A stretch of DNA of 36,041 nucleotides from Hyphomicrobiales bacterium (lineage in GTDB: Bacteria > Pseudomonadota > Alphaproteobacteria > Rhizobiales > Rhizobiaceae), in the NCBI GenBank assembly GCA_900473205.1, contig UCLB01000030.1, positions 1 through 36,041 on the forward strand. The letters run 5' to 3'. Shown piece by piece: positions 14,213 to 23,330 of the stretch. Below the pieces are notes generated by a model. It saw only the letters and a list, made by a program, of their open reading frames with translations. It did not search any database and was not told where the DNA came from. The position numbers and the translations under genes were made by a program. The stretch's first letter is position 1, and each line of letters begins with the position of its first letter.

Positions 14213-15175
14213 ATGTCAGATAGCAAAGCCGTCGTTCTCGTTCCGGGCAAAATCCACCCACGCGTTCTTGAGCGCTTCGAAGGCAAGGTGGAGGTCGTCA
14301 AAGCGCCTGCGGGGCCTAAGCCTTCGCTCTCTGCCGAGGATGCGCAGCGGATTACGGCTGTTGCCGTCTCGGGTGGCCTCAATGCGAAATGGATGGATGC
14401 GCTGCCCAACCTCGAAGTCATCGCCAATTTCGGCGTGGGTTACGATGGTGTGGATGTGAAACACGCGGCCTCTCGCGGCATCATTGTCACCAACACGCCT
14501 GACGTACTCAACGACGAAGTGGCAGACACGACGATTGCACTTCTCATCAACACGGTACGCCGTTTCTATCAGGCCGAGACTTACCTTCGCGAAGGAAAAT
14601 GGGCAGCCGAAGGCCCGTTTGCACTCTCGCCCTTTTCGCTGCGTGGCCGAAAGGTCGGCCTGTTCGGCATGGGCCGCATCGGCCAGGAGATCGCCAAACG
14701 GCTGGAGCCGTTCAAGCTGGAGATCGGTTATCACACGCGCAGCAAGCGCTCCGAGCTTTCCTATACCTATTACGGCTCACTCAAGGAGATGGCAGAGGCC
14801 GTCGATATCCTCATCTGCATCGTGCCCGGCACGCCGGAAACCCACAAAGTCATCAATGCCGACATTCTCTCCGCACTGGGCTCCAACGGCGTCTTCATCA
14901 ATGTCGGTCGCGGTTCCAGCGTGGACGAAGACGCGCTGCTGAAGGCGCTTCAGGATGGTACGCTGGGCGCGGCTGGTCTCGACGTGTTCTATGAAGAACC
15001 GAAGGTGCCGGAAGCGTTCCTCTCCCTGCCCAACGTAACCCTGCTCCCGCATGTGGCATCCGCATCGGTGCCGACTCGCAACGCGATGGCCGACCTGGTG
15101 GCGGATAATGTGCTGGGCTGGTTGAGCGAGCGCAAGGTGGTGACGCCGGTGCCGGAAACGCCTGTTAAGGGGTAA
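14213..15175 (+). CDS. D-2-hydroxyacid dehydrogenase (glyoxylate/hydroxypyruvate reductase-like)
   Basis: A 320-residue NAD(P)-dependent dehydrogenase of the D-isomer 2-hydroxyacid family. The Rossmann motif is GMGRIG (152-157). The catalytic triad is R233 (VGRGSSVDE), E262 (FYEEP) and H280 (LLPHVASA). The residues after the second strand (YHTRSKRS, about 173-180) include arginines that favour NADPH, as in GhrA/GhrB-type reductases. It would interconvert glyoxylate or hydroxypyruvate with glycolate or D-glycerate, but other 2-keto acids are possible. AGGAGG at 14197-14202 sets the start. The gene lies behind a LacI-family regulator and its transcript runs into a palindromic mosaic element. 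Confidence 0.88.
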   Translation: MSDSKAVVLVPGKIHPRVLERFEGKVEVVKAPAGPKPSLSAEDAQRITAVAVSGGLNAKWMDALPNLEVIANFGVGYDGVDVKHAASRGIIVTNTPDVLNDEVADTTIALLINTVRRFYQAETYLREGKWAAEGPFALSPFSLRGRKVGLFGMGRIGQEIAKRLEPFKLEIGYHTRSKRSELSYTYYGSLKEMAEAVDILICIVPGTPETHKVINADILSALGSNGVFINVGRGSSVDEDALLKALQDGTLGAAGLDVFYEEPKVPEAFLSLPNVTLLPHVASASVPTRNAMADLVADNVLGWLSERKVVTPVPETPVKG

Positions 15176-15186
15176 TGGATGGTTAC

Positions 15187-15359
15187 CTCTACCCTTGTGG
15201 GAGAGGAAGAAAAATCATGATCTTAGCTTTAGCTAAGTCATAGATTTTTCAGGTGAGGGGTTGGCCGCTTGCGCCGAGAGAAGACCCCTCACTTGCGATT
15301 TCTAACACTTAGCCTTTGGCTAAGATATTGAAATCGCTTTCTCTCCCACAAGGGGAGAG
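15187..15359. repeat. Mosaic palindromic intergenic element with three internal hairpins
   Basis: Outer arms 15187-15205 and 15341-15359 are inverted repeats (18 of 19). Inside are three hairpins in a row: one at 15209-15250 (GAAAAATC/GATTTTTC with inner CTTAGC/GCTAAG), a central one (GTGAGGGGT 15253-15261 with ACCCCTCAC 15284-15292), and one at 15295-15337 (GCGATTTC/GAAATCGC with inner CTTAGCC/GGCTAAG). The first and third share the same inner stem. It fills the whole gap between two convergent genes. It resembles the rhizobial intergenic mosaic elements (RIME/ABC type), though I cannot confirm the family. Confidence 0.85.
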
Positions 15360-15375
15360 ATAAGGCCCGCATCCT

Positions 15376-16134
15376 TCAATCACCCTTACCATCCCGATAC
15401 TCGCGCACAGCGCGCCCAAACGCCTCGAACAGCGCACGGGACGGCGCGTCCGACTCGGCCCAATATTCCGGGTGCCATTGCACGCCGACGGCGAAGCCTT
15501 TGGCGTCGATGACGGAGACCGCTTCGATGGTGCCGTCTTCGGCCGTCGCTTCGACCTGAAGTCTGGGGGCGGTTTTGGCGATGGCTTGGCGGTGGAGGGA
15601 GTTGATCTGGACTTCGCCTGTCATGCCAAGATGCTGGGCGATGCAGGAGCCTTCGCGGATATAGACCGGCTGGCGAATGGCATAGGCCTTGTCGCGGTCG
15701 ATATCGTCGGGTTTGCGATGGTCCCAGATGCCGGGCTGTTCCTGAATTTCGCTGGCAAGCGTGCCACCCAGGGCGACGTTGAGTTCCTGAATGCCGCGGC
15801 AGATGGCCAGCATCGGAATGCCTCGCTCAATGGCGCGGCGGATCAGCGGAAGGCTGGTGGCATCACGGGCGGGATCGAAAGGGCCATCGCTGTCCTTGGC
15901 TTCCACGCCGTAAAGCGATGGGTGGACGTTGGTGGCAGAGCCGGACACCAGCAGGCCATCCACCCGGTCCAGAATGGCGTCGATATCGTTGCCTTCCTCG
16001 AAAGCCGGAATGATGAAGGACATGACATCCGCGACGTTCAGCGCTGCGGAGAGATACTGCGTCTGGGCTGCGTGCCAGTTTGCGCCATCAAGGCTTCTGA
16101 TGTCTGCGGGAATGGCGATGATGGGTCTGGACAT
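15376..16134 (-). CDS. Class I glutamine amidotransferase, gamma-glutamyl-GABA hydrolase (PuuD) family
   Basis: A 252-residue peptidase C26 protein. The nucleophile is C112 in MLAICRGIQELNVALGG, and the other triad members are H221 and E223 in GVQWHPEYW. In the PuuD branch the enzyme hydrolyses gamma-glutamyl-gamma-aminobutyrate in putrescine breakdown. No puuA, puuB or puuC is nearby, so the physiological substrate is uncertain, but a link to the polyamine gene odc earlier in the window is possible. It is divergent from the TRAP binding-protein gene. The start ATG at 16134 begins MSRPIIAIP, the expected first strand of the fold. Confidence 0.87.
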   Translation of the reverse strand: MSRPIIAIPADIRSLDGANWHAAQTQYLSAALNVADVMSFIIPAFEEGNDIDAILDRVDGLLVSGSATNVHPSLYGVEAKDSDGPFDPARDATSLPLIRRAIERGIPMLAICRGIQELNVALGGTLASEIQEQPGIWDHRKPDDIDRDKAYAIRQPVYIREGSCIAQHLGMTGEVQINSLHRQAIAKTAPRLQVEATAEDGTIEAVSVIDAKGFAVGVQWHPEYWAESDAPSRALFEAFGRAVREYRDGKGD

Positions 16135-16229
16135 GGTGGCTCCGGCTTGATTTCCCGCCTGTTTTGCGACCGGAACGGGCTGTTCGTCAAGCGCCGTGTT
16201 TGGCAGATCAATAAGGTTTCTTCGCCTAA

Positions 16230-17529
<1,300 letters not shown>

Positions 17530-17557
17530 TCGGTCTCAACGTGAATGATGACGGCGG

Positions 17558-17585
17558 AACCCGGATCGAAAGGTCCGGGTTTTGT
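17558..17585 (+). terminator. Rho-independent terminator of the TRAP binding-protein gene
   Basis: AACCCGGA (17558-17565) pairs with TCCGGGTT (17574-17581); the stem continues with a wobble and a C-G pair capped by a GAAA tetraloop. TTTTGTTTTG follows. It begins 29 bases after the stop codon. Confidence 0.9.
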
Positions 17586-17785
17586 TTTGCTCGAAAAGGT
17601 TGTGCCCTCTCGACAAATGCTGCTGCAATCATATGATCGCTTTGGTTGAACGCAAAAGCAGCACACTCCGGGGCCAGACGGAGTATCGGCGGAGACGGGC
17701 CCCGCCGACCTTGGCAACGGCCTTGCTGTTCAACTGTGGAGGTGATGCGATGCGAAAGCCGCTGAGCATTACGCTATTGTTTAGG

Positions 17786-17820
17786 AAAAGCCGGACAGGC
17801 TGGTCTATAGCTGTCCGGCT
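17786..17820 (-). terminator. Rho-independent terminator of the dctQM genes
   Basis: On the minus strand a perfect 10-bp stem AGCCGGACAG / CTGTCCGGCT (17811-17820 and 17789-17798) with a 12-base loop is followed by TTTTCC. It is about 100 bases past the dctM stop codon. The 200 bases between this and the binding-protein terminator hold no convincing gene; a 28-codon frame at 17750 has a good Shine-Dalgarno but runs through this hairpin. Confidence 0.75.
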
Positions 17821-17916
17821 AACTTTCAAGCGATAGTAAAACGGAAGGTGGGGCTGCAACCCTGCCTTCCACTTCACCAATATAATCCGTTTCTACACAC
17901 GTAACAAGTGTTTCCC

Positions 17917-19419
17917 TTACGGACCGATCTTCGGTGGCTCGTTCAGGTTTGGCATGCCGGGCAGTCCGTTTCCGCCCGGCTGAGCCGGGGCGCCGTCCAT
18001 GGGTGGCAGGCCGAAATTCGGCATTGTGTTGCCACCGCCGTTGCCGAAGGCGGGGACTTCGATCTTGATGGTGTTGAGATCGACCTGCGGTGTCTTGTCC
18101 AGCCAGTAGGTGACGGATTCCGGCCAGAAGATGACGATGGCGACGAGGATGAGCTGCATGCCGAGCCACGGAATCGCGCCCATGTAGATGTCCGACGTTT
18201 TGACAGATCTGGGCGCGATGGAGCGCAGGTAGAACAACGCAAAGCCGAAGGGCGGATGCATGAAGCTTGTCTGCATGTTGATGCAGATCAGCACGCCAAA
18301 CCAGATGAGATCGATGCCGAGGGACTGTGCAATCGGCGCCAGCATCGGGATGACGATGAAGGCGATCTCGAAGAAATCGAGGAAGAAGGCTAGGAAGAAT
18401 ATGAAGATGTTGACGAAGATGAGGAAGCCGATGGGGCCACCGGGGATGCCGGACAGCATATGTTCGATCCAAAGCGAGCCATCCATGCCCTGAAAAACGA
18501 GGCTGAAGCATGTCGCACCAACGAGGATGAAGACCACCATCGATGTGATGTGCATGGTGGAATGCATGCCTTGCTTGACGAGATCCCATGTCAGGCGGCG
18601 GTGAGCGGCGGCCAGCGCCATGGCACCGACGACGCCGAGCGCCCCGGCTTCCGTTGGCGTTGCAAGGCCCATGAAGATGGTGCCGAGCACGAGGAAGATC
18701 AGCACGATGGATGGCACCATGCCAGCCAGTACCTTGAAGACCAGAGCGCGGTTGAGTTCTCCACGCGCTTCCGGGGGAAGGGCAGGCAAATCCTTCGGTC
18801 GGACTATCGACATGAAGAGAATGAACAGCATGAAGATCACGACTTGCAGGATCGACGGGCCGATTGCGCCGAGATACATATCGCCCACGGATTTGCCGAG
18901 CTGATCGGCCAGAACGATCAGCACCAGCGATGGCGGAATGACCTGTGTGATGGTGCCCGATGCGGCGATGACGCCGGTGGCGAGGCGCGGATTGTAGCCG
19001 TATTTCAGCATGATGGGCAGCGAGATGACGCCCATGGTGATGACCGAAGCCGCAACCGTACCGGTGATGGCACCCAAAATCGCGCCGACGAGAATGACGG
19101 CGTAAGCCAGGCCGCCGGGAATGGCGCCAAACAGTTTACCGGTGCCTTCCAGCAAGTCTTCGGCAAGCCCGCATCGCTCCAGGATCGCGCCCATGAAGGT
19201 GAAGAAGGGTATGGCCAGCAGCAGATCGTTGGAGATGATGCCGAAAATGCGCAGAGGCAGGGCCTGCAGGAAAGCAGGCGAAAAATGCTCGGTGAAAATG
19301 CCGATGACGCCGAACAGCAGCCCGACGGAGGCAAGGGAGAAAGCCACGGGGAAACCGTAAAGCATGAAGATGATCATGCCCAGGAACATCAGCGGCGGCA
19401 GAATACCGTATTCGAACAT
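17917..19419 (-). CDS. dctM: TRAP transporter large membrane subunit (DctM)
   Basis: A 500-residue DctM permease with about 12-13 membrane segments, the channel-forming half of the sodium-driven transporter. Family signatures are AIPFFTFMGAILERCGLAEDLLE, GAITGTVAASVITMGVISLPIM and GVIAASGTITQVIPPSLVLIVLADQ. The C-terminal 50 residues (after about 450) are an unusual Pro/Gly/Asn-rich soluble tail (GNGGGNTMPNFGLPPMDGAPA and beyond), probably disordered in the periplasm or cytoplasm. It follows dctQ by 29 bases, in one operon. Typical of large alpha-keto-acid or mannitol/chloroaromatic-class TRAP systems (the COG4664 type). The binding-protein gene converges on it. Confidence 0.94.
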   Translation of the reverse strand: MFEYGILPPLMFLGMIIFMLYGFPVAFSLASVGLLFGVIGIFTEHFSPAFLQALPLRIFGIISNDLLLAIPFFTFMGAILERCGLAEDLLEGTGKLFGAIPGGLAYAVILVGAILGAITGTVAASVITMGVISLPIMLKYGYNPRLATGVIAASGTITQVIPPSLVLIVLADQLGKSVGDMYLGAIGPSILQVVIFMLFILFMSIVRPKDLPALPPEARGELNRALVFKVLAGMVPSIVLIFLVLGTIFMGLATPTEAGALGVVGAMALAAAHRRLTWDLVKQGMHSTMHITSMVVFILVGATCFSLVFQGMDGSLWIEHMLSGIPGGPIGFLIFVNIFIFFLAFFLDFFEIAFIVIPMLAPIAQSLGIDLIWFGVLICINMQTSFMHPPFGFALFYLRSIAPRSVKTSDIYMGAIPWLGMQLILVAIVIFWPESVTYWLDKTPQVDLNTIKIEVPAFGNGGGNTMPNFGLPPMDGAPAQPGGNGLPGMPNLNEPPKIGP

Positions 19420-19448
19420 GGAAATATCCTTAGCGATCAGCGCCTGAT

Positions 19449-19988
19449 TTACTGGAGCGGTTTTTCGTATTTGGTGTCGAGCTGGTAGAGCCCGTTCAGC
19501 GCACCGATGCGCTTCACCAGTTCGGATATTCCCTGAAGTACGAGCAGGGCAAAGCCGGCGAAGATGATGAATTTCACCGGCCAGCGGATGAGCCCGCCGG
19601 CATTGGATGAGATTTCATTCTGCGCCAGCGACAGGGTGAACATGGGCCAGCTGAGCCAGGCCAGAACGAAACAGGCGGGAAGCAGGAAGAGGGTGATTCC
19701 GATAATATCGACCCAGAGCCGCGTGCGGGCCGAGATTGCGCCATAGATGATGTCCACGCGCACATGTTCATTCATGCGCAATGTGTAGGATGCGCCGACC
19801 AGAACGATGAAGGCGAACATGTACCACTGGATTTCAAGCCAGCCATTGGAACTGTAATTGAAAACGTAGCGCACGATGGCGTTGCCTGCGCTGACGAGGC
19901 AGCAGATCAGGACCAGATAACCGGCGAATTTGCCCATGGCCTCACTGAACCAGTCAATAAGGGCGCTTAATTTTAGAAGAGCCTGCAT
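19449..19988 (-). CDS. dctQ: TRAP transporter small membrane subunit (DctQ)
   Basis: A 179-residue four-helix membrane protein, the small partner subunit of TRAP permeases. Helices are near residues 18-38, 56-76, 92-112 and 136-156; the family motifs WLEIQWYMFAFIVLVGASYTLRMNEHVRVDI are clear. GAGGAGGGG before 19988 fixes the start (MQALLKLSALIDWF); the longer reading frame is not supported. It is the first gene of the dctQM operon and is preceded by a 426-base region shared with the divergent oxidase subunit gene. Confidence 0.93.
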   Translation of the reverse strand: MQALLKLSALIDWFSEAMGKFAGYLVLICCLVSAGNAIVRYVFNYSSNGWLEIQWYMFAFIVLVGASYTLRMNEHVRVDIIYGAISARTRLWVDIIGITLFLLPACFVLAWLSWPMFTLSLAQNEISSNAGGLIRWPVKFIIFAGFALLVLQGISELVKRIGALNGLYQLDTKYEKPLQ

Positions 19989-20414
19989 TCTTTTCCCCTC
20001 CTCGTTCCCTTTGCGGGTTTTGTGTGGGAGGCATAGTACCGATGGCCCGCACATGACTATGCTGACGCTTGCTCGATCAAAGCTTCGGACTCCCTCCACA
20101 CTATTTCGTGTATGAGGTGCTTCTTTGAAATGCAACTGCTCTACTGCAATGCAGGGTGTAAACAGGGTGTTTGTGAAGAATTGCGCGCGCCGATGTTGCT
20201 TAGCTGCACAGTTTTGACGTGGGTGTTCGACGCGGTTTTATCAGAAGAGATTGTTGCAGACCGCGCCGCGCGGCAGCTTCGTCCGTTGCGCTTTTCGATG
20301 ATTCCATGTTAGGTCTTGCCGCGGAGTGTTCCGCATTATCATGTTGCGTGAGGGACGCCGCCATAGGTGGCTGGAGTAACGGGCAGGGTTGCGGTTCTTT
20401 GAAGGGGAAATGGC
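19989..20414. other. Divergent intergenic region between dctQ and the oxidase subunit IV gene
   Basis: No gene is supported here. An ACAC-N6-GTGT dyad is at 20098-20111, suggestive of a small regulator site for dctQ. A direct repeat CAGGGTGT occurs at 20152-20159 and 20163-20170, 11 bases apart. I found no clear FNR or FixK box and no convincing promoter hexamers. The Shine-Dalgarno for the downstream gene (AAGGGG) is at 20401-20407. Confidence 0.4.
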
Positions 20415-20639
20415 ATGAGTGAACACCATACGGGTCCAGTCGAAATCGGTGCGCCGATGAATTATTCCGAGCATGAAAAGACCTATGACGGCTTTCTGAC
20501 CGCTGCCAAATACGGCACCATGATGGTTTGCGTGCTGTTGCTGGCCATGGTCGTCGGATTTTTCACGACAGGCGGTTTCTTTGGCGGCCTGCTGGTGTTT
20601 CTGATTCTCACAGTTGCCGGTTTCGTTCTACTGCGCTGA
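20415..20639 (+). CDS. aa3-type cytochrome c oxidase subunit IV-like small membrane protein
   Basis: A 74-residue protein with the alphaproteobacterial aa3 subunit IV signature MNYSEHEKTYDGFLTAAKYG (about 15-34) followed by two closely spaced hydrophobic stretches (about 34-50 and 53-72, MMVCVLLLAMVVGFF and FFGGLLVFLILTVAGFVLL). Such peptides associate with the aa3 terminal oxidase. Here it stands alone, with no oxidase or pnt genes nearby, flanked by TRAP genes and an SDR gene. AAGGGG precedes the start. Whether it still serves the main oxidase or another role is open. Confidence 0.85.
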   Translation: MSEHHTGPVEIGAPMNYSEHEKTYDGFLTAAKYGTMMVCVLLLAMVVGFFTTGGFFGGLLVFLILTVAGFVLLR

Positions 20640-20729
20640 TCCGCAGCATTCATCTTTTCGAGCCACTACCGACAATGGAGCGCGCCCATCGGGCGCGCAT
20701 TCTAATGTCTGTGTGAGATATCGCGGGTA

Positions 20730-21491
20730 TCAGATTGCGAGCCCGCCAGCGATATCCACGACACCGCCGGTCATATATCCTGAATTCGGTCCAGCCAGGA
20801 AGCTGACGAAGGCAGACACTTCTTCGAGTGTCGCGATCCGGCGGATCGGGTGCATGTCGAGAAACGCATCCGGTGCGACCTTACTTCCCAATGCTTCAAC
20901 CATCATGTCTGTGGGCATCGCGCCCGGCTGGACGACGTTGACTGTGATGTTGCGCGCGCCAAGATCACGTGCAACGCCTCTTGAATAGCCATTGATGGCG
21001 GCTTTGGTGCCCGCATAGTCGGCGACGCCTGGTATGAGTGCGTGGGTGCCGTTGAGAGAGCCGATGAAGATGATGCGTCCGCCGTCGGAAAGAACGGGTG
21101 CTGCTGCGCGCGTTGTGGCTATGGCGCCCATGACGTTGATCTGCCACTGGCGGCCAAGGGCTGCCGTATTCAGGTTTGGATCATCAACCGTCTGACCCTT
21201 TGCCACGATTGCTGCATTGTTGATGAGAATATCGAGCTTGCCGAAATGTTCGATCACCTTCTCGACCATCGGCTTTGCGGTTGCCATGTCGGCCTGATCG
21301 CTTTGGATGGCGATGGCGCGAACGCCCTTCGATTTCAGCTTTTCAACGACGGCTTCGGCCTTTGCGGCAGAGGCAACATAGGTAATCGCGATATCCGCGC
21401 CTTGAGCTGCCAGCGTTTCTGCGATGGTCGCGCCAAGCCCGCGCGATCCACCGGTAATGAGCGCGACCTTACCCTGCAATGTTTTCGACAT
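20730..21491 (-). CDS. Short-chain dehydrogenase/reductase
   Basis: A 253-residue classical SDR. The NAD(P)-binding motif TGGSRGLG is at 13-20, NNAA at 91-94, and the catalytic residues are S145, Y159 and K163 (YAGTK). S/R after the first glycines favours NADPH. The substrate cannot be told; many such pairs with divergent TetR genes detoxify or reduce carbonyl compounds. AGGAAAAAG precedes the start. It is divergent from a TetR regulator, with operator-like palindromes in between, and its -10 overlaps one of them. Confidence 0.9.
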   Translation of the reverse strand: MSKTLQGKVALITGGSRGLGATIAETLAAQGADIAITYVASAAKAEAVVEKLKSKGVRAIAIQSDQADMATAKPMVEKVIEHFGKLDILINNAAIVAKGQTVDDPNLNTAALGRQWQINVMGAIATTRAAAPVLSDGGRIIFIGSLNGTHALIPGVADYAGTKAAINGYSRGVARDLGARNITVNVVQPGAMPTDMMVEALGSKVAPDAFLDMHPIRRIATLEEVSAFVSFLAGPNSGYMTGGVVDIAGGLAI

Positions 21492-21562
21492 GTCTTTTTC
21501 CTGTCTGGAAATTCGCCCACCCGGTCATTCAGATGAAAGCATAGTTATCGTAACAATCGTTA

Positions 21563-21580
21563 CAATAACGAACGTTATTG
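21563..21580. promoter_or_regulatory. TetR-type operator, site 1
   Basis: CAATAACG-AA-CGTTATTG is a perfect 8-2-8 palindrome between the SDR and TetR genes. The preceding bases contain a smaller dyad, GTAAC-N4-GTTAC (21550-21563). A matching second palindrome lies 45 bases away. The predicted SDR -10 is inside this site, which would allow repression. Confidence 0.7.
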
Positions 21581-21601
21581 AATGTGGACATTCTCTGTCA
21601 A
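21573..21601 (-). promoter_or_regulatory. SDR promoter overlapping the operator
   Basis: On the minus strand a consensus TTGACA (complement of 21596-21601) is followed after 17 bases by ATAACG (complement of 21573-21578), a weak -10 that is half of operator site 1. Confidence 0.5.
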
Positions 21602-21609
21602 GCGGTTTA

Positions 21610-21623
21610 ATAATGCTCGTTAT
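21610..21623. promoter_or_regulatory. TetR-type operator, site 2
   Basis: ATAATGCTCGTTAT agrees with the core of site 1 (ATAACGAACGTTAT) at 11 of 14 positions and keeps the outer half-sites. Its centre is 45 bp from that of site 1. It lies 20 bases upstream of the TetR start codon, suited to autorepression. Confidence 0.55.
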
Positions 21624-21643
21624 GAAAATAATGGAGACTGCGG

Positions 21644-22222
21644 ATGGGCCGTCATCGCGAGTTTGATGTGGAGAAAGCGCTGGATGGCGTCCTGTGCGTG
21701 TTCTGGCGCAAGGGTTTCGAAGGCGCGTCCTACACGGACCTGACCGAAGCGGCGGGTGTCGAGCGTCCCGCACTCTATTCCGCTTTCGGCAATAAGGAGG
21801 CCATGTTCCGCAAGGCGCTGGATCGCTACTACGAGCGTTACATGGACTATATCCCAAAGGCTCTGGAATTGCCGACCGCCCGCGAGGCGGCTTCACATTT
21901 CCTGAAAGAAACGGTGGATTTGAACACACGGTTTCCGACGCATTCCGGCTGCCTCGGCATTAATGGCATGCTCGCGGGCTCAGACGATGCGGAGCCCGTT
22001 CGACAGGCCCTGATCGAGTTTCGCGCTGAAGGCCAACGGCAGTTTCGCGAGAGGTTCGAACGCGCAAAGCGGGAAGGGGACTTGCCTGAGACGGCAAATC
22101 CCGGCGCATTGGCAGCCTTTATCCTGACTGTTGCGCAAGGCGTGGCGGTGCAGGCAAAGGCGGGAACGAGCCGCGACGTTTTGCATGAAGTCGTCGGTCA
22201 GGCCCTGTCGACGTTTTCCTGA
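21644..22222 (+). CDS. TetR-family transcriptional regulator
   Basis: A 192-residue TetR/AcrR regulator. The helix-turn-helix is within residues 9-52: ALDGVLCVFWRKGFEGASYTDLTEAAGVERPALYSAFGNKEAMFRKALDRY, with the YxxFxNK(E) motif. The remaining helical part is a ligand and dimer domain that contains a single cysteine (C103, HSGCLGIN), similar to the variant of NemR-like regulators with a conserved cysteine. GGAG precedes the start. It is divergent from the SDR gene and likely represses it and itself through two palindromes between them. The ligand may be an electrophile, but this is inference. Confidence 0.9.
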   Translation: MGRHREFDVEKALDGVLCVFWRKGFEGASYTDLTEAAGVERPALYSAFGNKEAMFRKALDRYYERYMDYIPKALELPTAREAASHFLKETVDLNTRFPTHSGCLGINGMLAGSDDAEPVRQALIEFRAEGQRQFRERFERAKREGDLPETANPGALAAFILTVAQGVAVQAKAGTSRDVLHEVVGQALSTFS

Positions 22223-22275
22223 GCTGCGTCATGAGCGCCTGCCTAAGGCATTTCACTCAGCAGGAGTGCACAATC

Positions 22276-22308
22276 AAAAAAGCCGGAAGCGATGCTCCCG
22301 GCTTTTTT
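22276..22308. terminator. Bidirectional Rho-independent terminator
   Basis: AAAAAAGCCGG (22276-22286) pairs with CCGGCTTTTTT (22298-22308), giving a U-tract on either strand. It separates the ends of the convergent TetR and TPR lipoprotein genes. Confidence 0.92.
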
Positions 22309-22327
22309 GAAAGAATGTGTGTGCCGC

Positions 22328-23152
22328 TTAAGATGCGCTCGCACCACGGGTGCGGGCGAGGCCATCCACGGCTGGCTTGTATTTGGGGTCGAGGCGGGCG
22401 GCGTGGCCGTAGGATTTGGCGGCCTTGTCTTTTTCGCCACGACGCTCATAGACCAGCGCCTGGTTTGCCCAGGATTCAGCCAGATCGCCATTGAGTGCAA
22501 TCGCGTGGTTGAAGTCGGCAAAGGCGTTTTCGTCGTCGTTAAGGGCGACGTAGGATATGCCGCGACCATTATAGGGCTCAGGCGAATTCGGCGACAGCGA
22601 GATGGCTTTCGAGAAGTCTTCGATGGCCTGTGCATGCTGGTTGCGCAGCTGGTAGATCAGGCCGCGATTGTGCCAGGCGCGACCGTCGGTCGTGTCCAGA
22701 TTGATGGCGGCGGAGAAGTCGTTGAAGGCTTCGTTGACGCGGCCCGTCTGGCGATAAAGATTACCGCGACCGATGAGTGCCACATCATAGCTTGGGTTGA
22801 TCTGCAGCGCGCTGTTGTAATCCTGCAAGGCCAACTGCTGCTGACCGCTGTTGCGGTACACGAGGGCGCGGTTGGCATATGCCTGATAGAAGCGCGGATT
22901 GAGCTGCAAAGCGCGCTCGAAATCTGCAATGGCGCGCTTGGAATCACCGGCGCGACCGTAGGCAGAACCACGAACGTTGTAGCCTTCAGGGTCTTGCGGA
23001 TTGGCGTTGATGACCGAGGTCAGCGACGTGATGTTTTCCGTAGAGCCCTGTGCGCGGTCGAGCTGGAAGACGTCATTCGTTTGGGTCGTGGTGGCGCAGC
23101 CGGACAAAGCCGCAAGCACACCGCAGACGATCAGTGAGGAACGAAACCGCAT
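22328..23152 (-). CDS. TPR-repeat lipoprotein
   Basis: A 274-residue lipoprotein. The signal peptide MRFRSSLIVCGVLAALSGC carries a lipobox with C19 (LSGC), and no aspartate follows directly, so outer-membrane sorting is expected. The rest consists of about six TPR units, each with the AxxNRGxxY/AxxDFxxAIxLxP pattern (for instance YNVRGSAYGRAGDSKRAIADFERALQLNP and YNGRGISYVALNDDENAFADFNHAI). It resembles NlpI-type scaffold lipoproteins, which bind other envelope proteins and may regulate cell-wall hydrolases. I chose the ATG at 23152; the upstream frame adds an unlikely 22 residues before the signal peptide. It lies just downstream of rpsU on the same strand. Confidence 0.9.
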   Translation of the reverse strand: MRFRSSLIVCGVLAALSGCATTTQTNDVFQLDRAQGSTENITSLTSVINANPQDPEGYNVRGSAYGRAGDSKRAIADFERALQLNPRFYQAYANRALVYRNSGQQQLALQDYNSALQINPSYDVALIGRGNLYRQTGRVNEAFNDFSAAINLDTTDGRAWHNRGLIYQLRNQHAQAIEDFSKAISLSPNSPEPYNGRGISYVALNDDENAFADFNHAIALNGDLAESWANQALVYERRGEKDKAAKSYGHAARLDPKYKPAVDGLARTRGASAS

Positions 23153-23307
23153 TTTATCTCTCTGGGATACACCGCTTGAAAACGGATTTCTGGAATCACG
23201 GGTATCAACAGCGTTCATGCGATATGGGTTCCCTCTAACAGGCCGGTTCCACGGTCATAAACTCAAAGAGCGGCGGCGAAAAATTCGCCCCCGCCCCATA
23301 AGCATTC

Positions 23308-23325
23308 AAAAACGTCGAAAAGACG
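23308..23325 (-). terminator. Possible weak terminator after rpsU
   Basis: On the minus strand CGTC-TTTTC-GACG (complement of 23313-23325) is followed by five T bases, six bases past the rpsU stop codon. The stem is only 4 bp. A stronger hairpin without a U-tract (GCGGCGGCGAA paired with TTCGCCCCCGC, near 23270-23295) lies further on. Confidence 0.4.
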
Positions 23326-23330
23326 ACCTA

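Noticed and set aside
17750..17836. A 28-codon frame with a good Shine-Dalgarno (GGAGGTG)
   Set aside because: It runs through the dctM terminator hairpin, has no recognisable composition and no conserved context I could see; kept only as a note.
18460..19488. A 342-codon plus-strand frame opposite dctM
   Set aside because: Composition (Asp/Glu/His/Arg rich) is the mirror of membrane-helix codons; dctM is certain.
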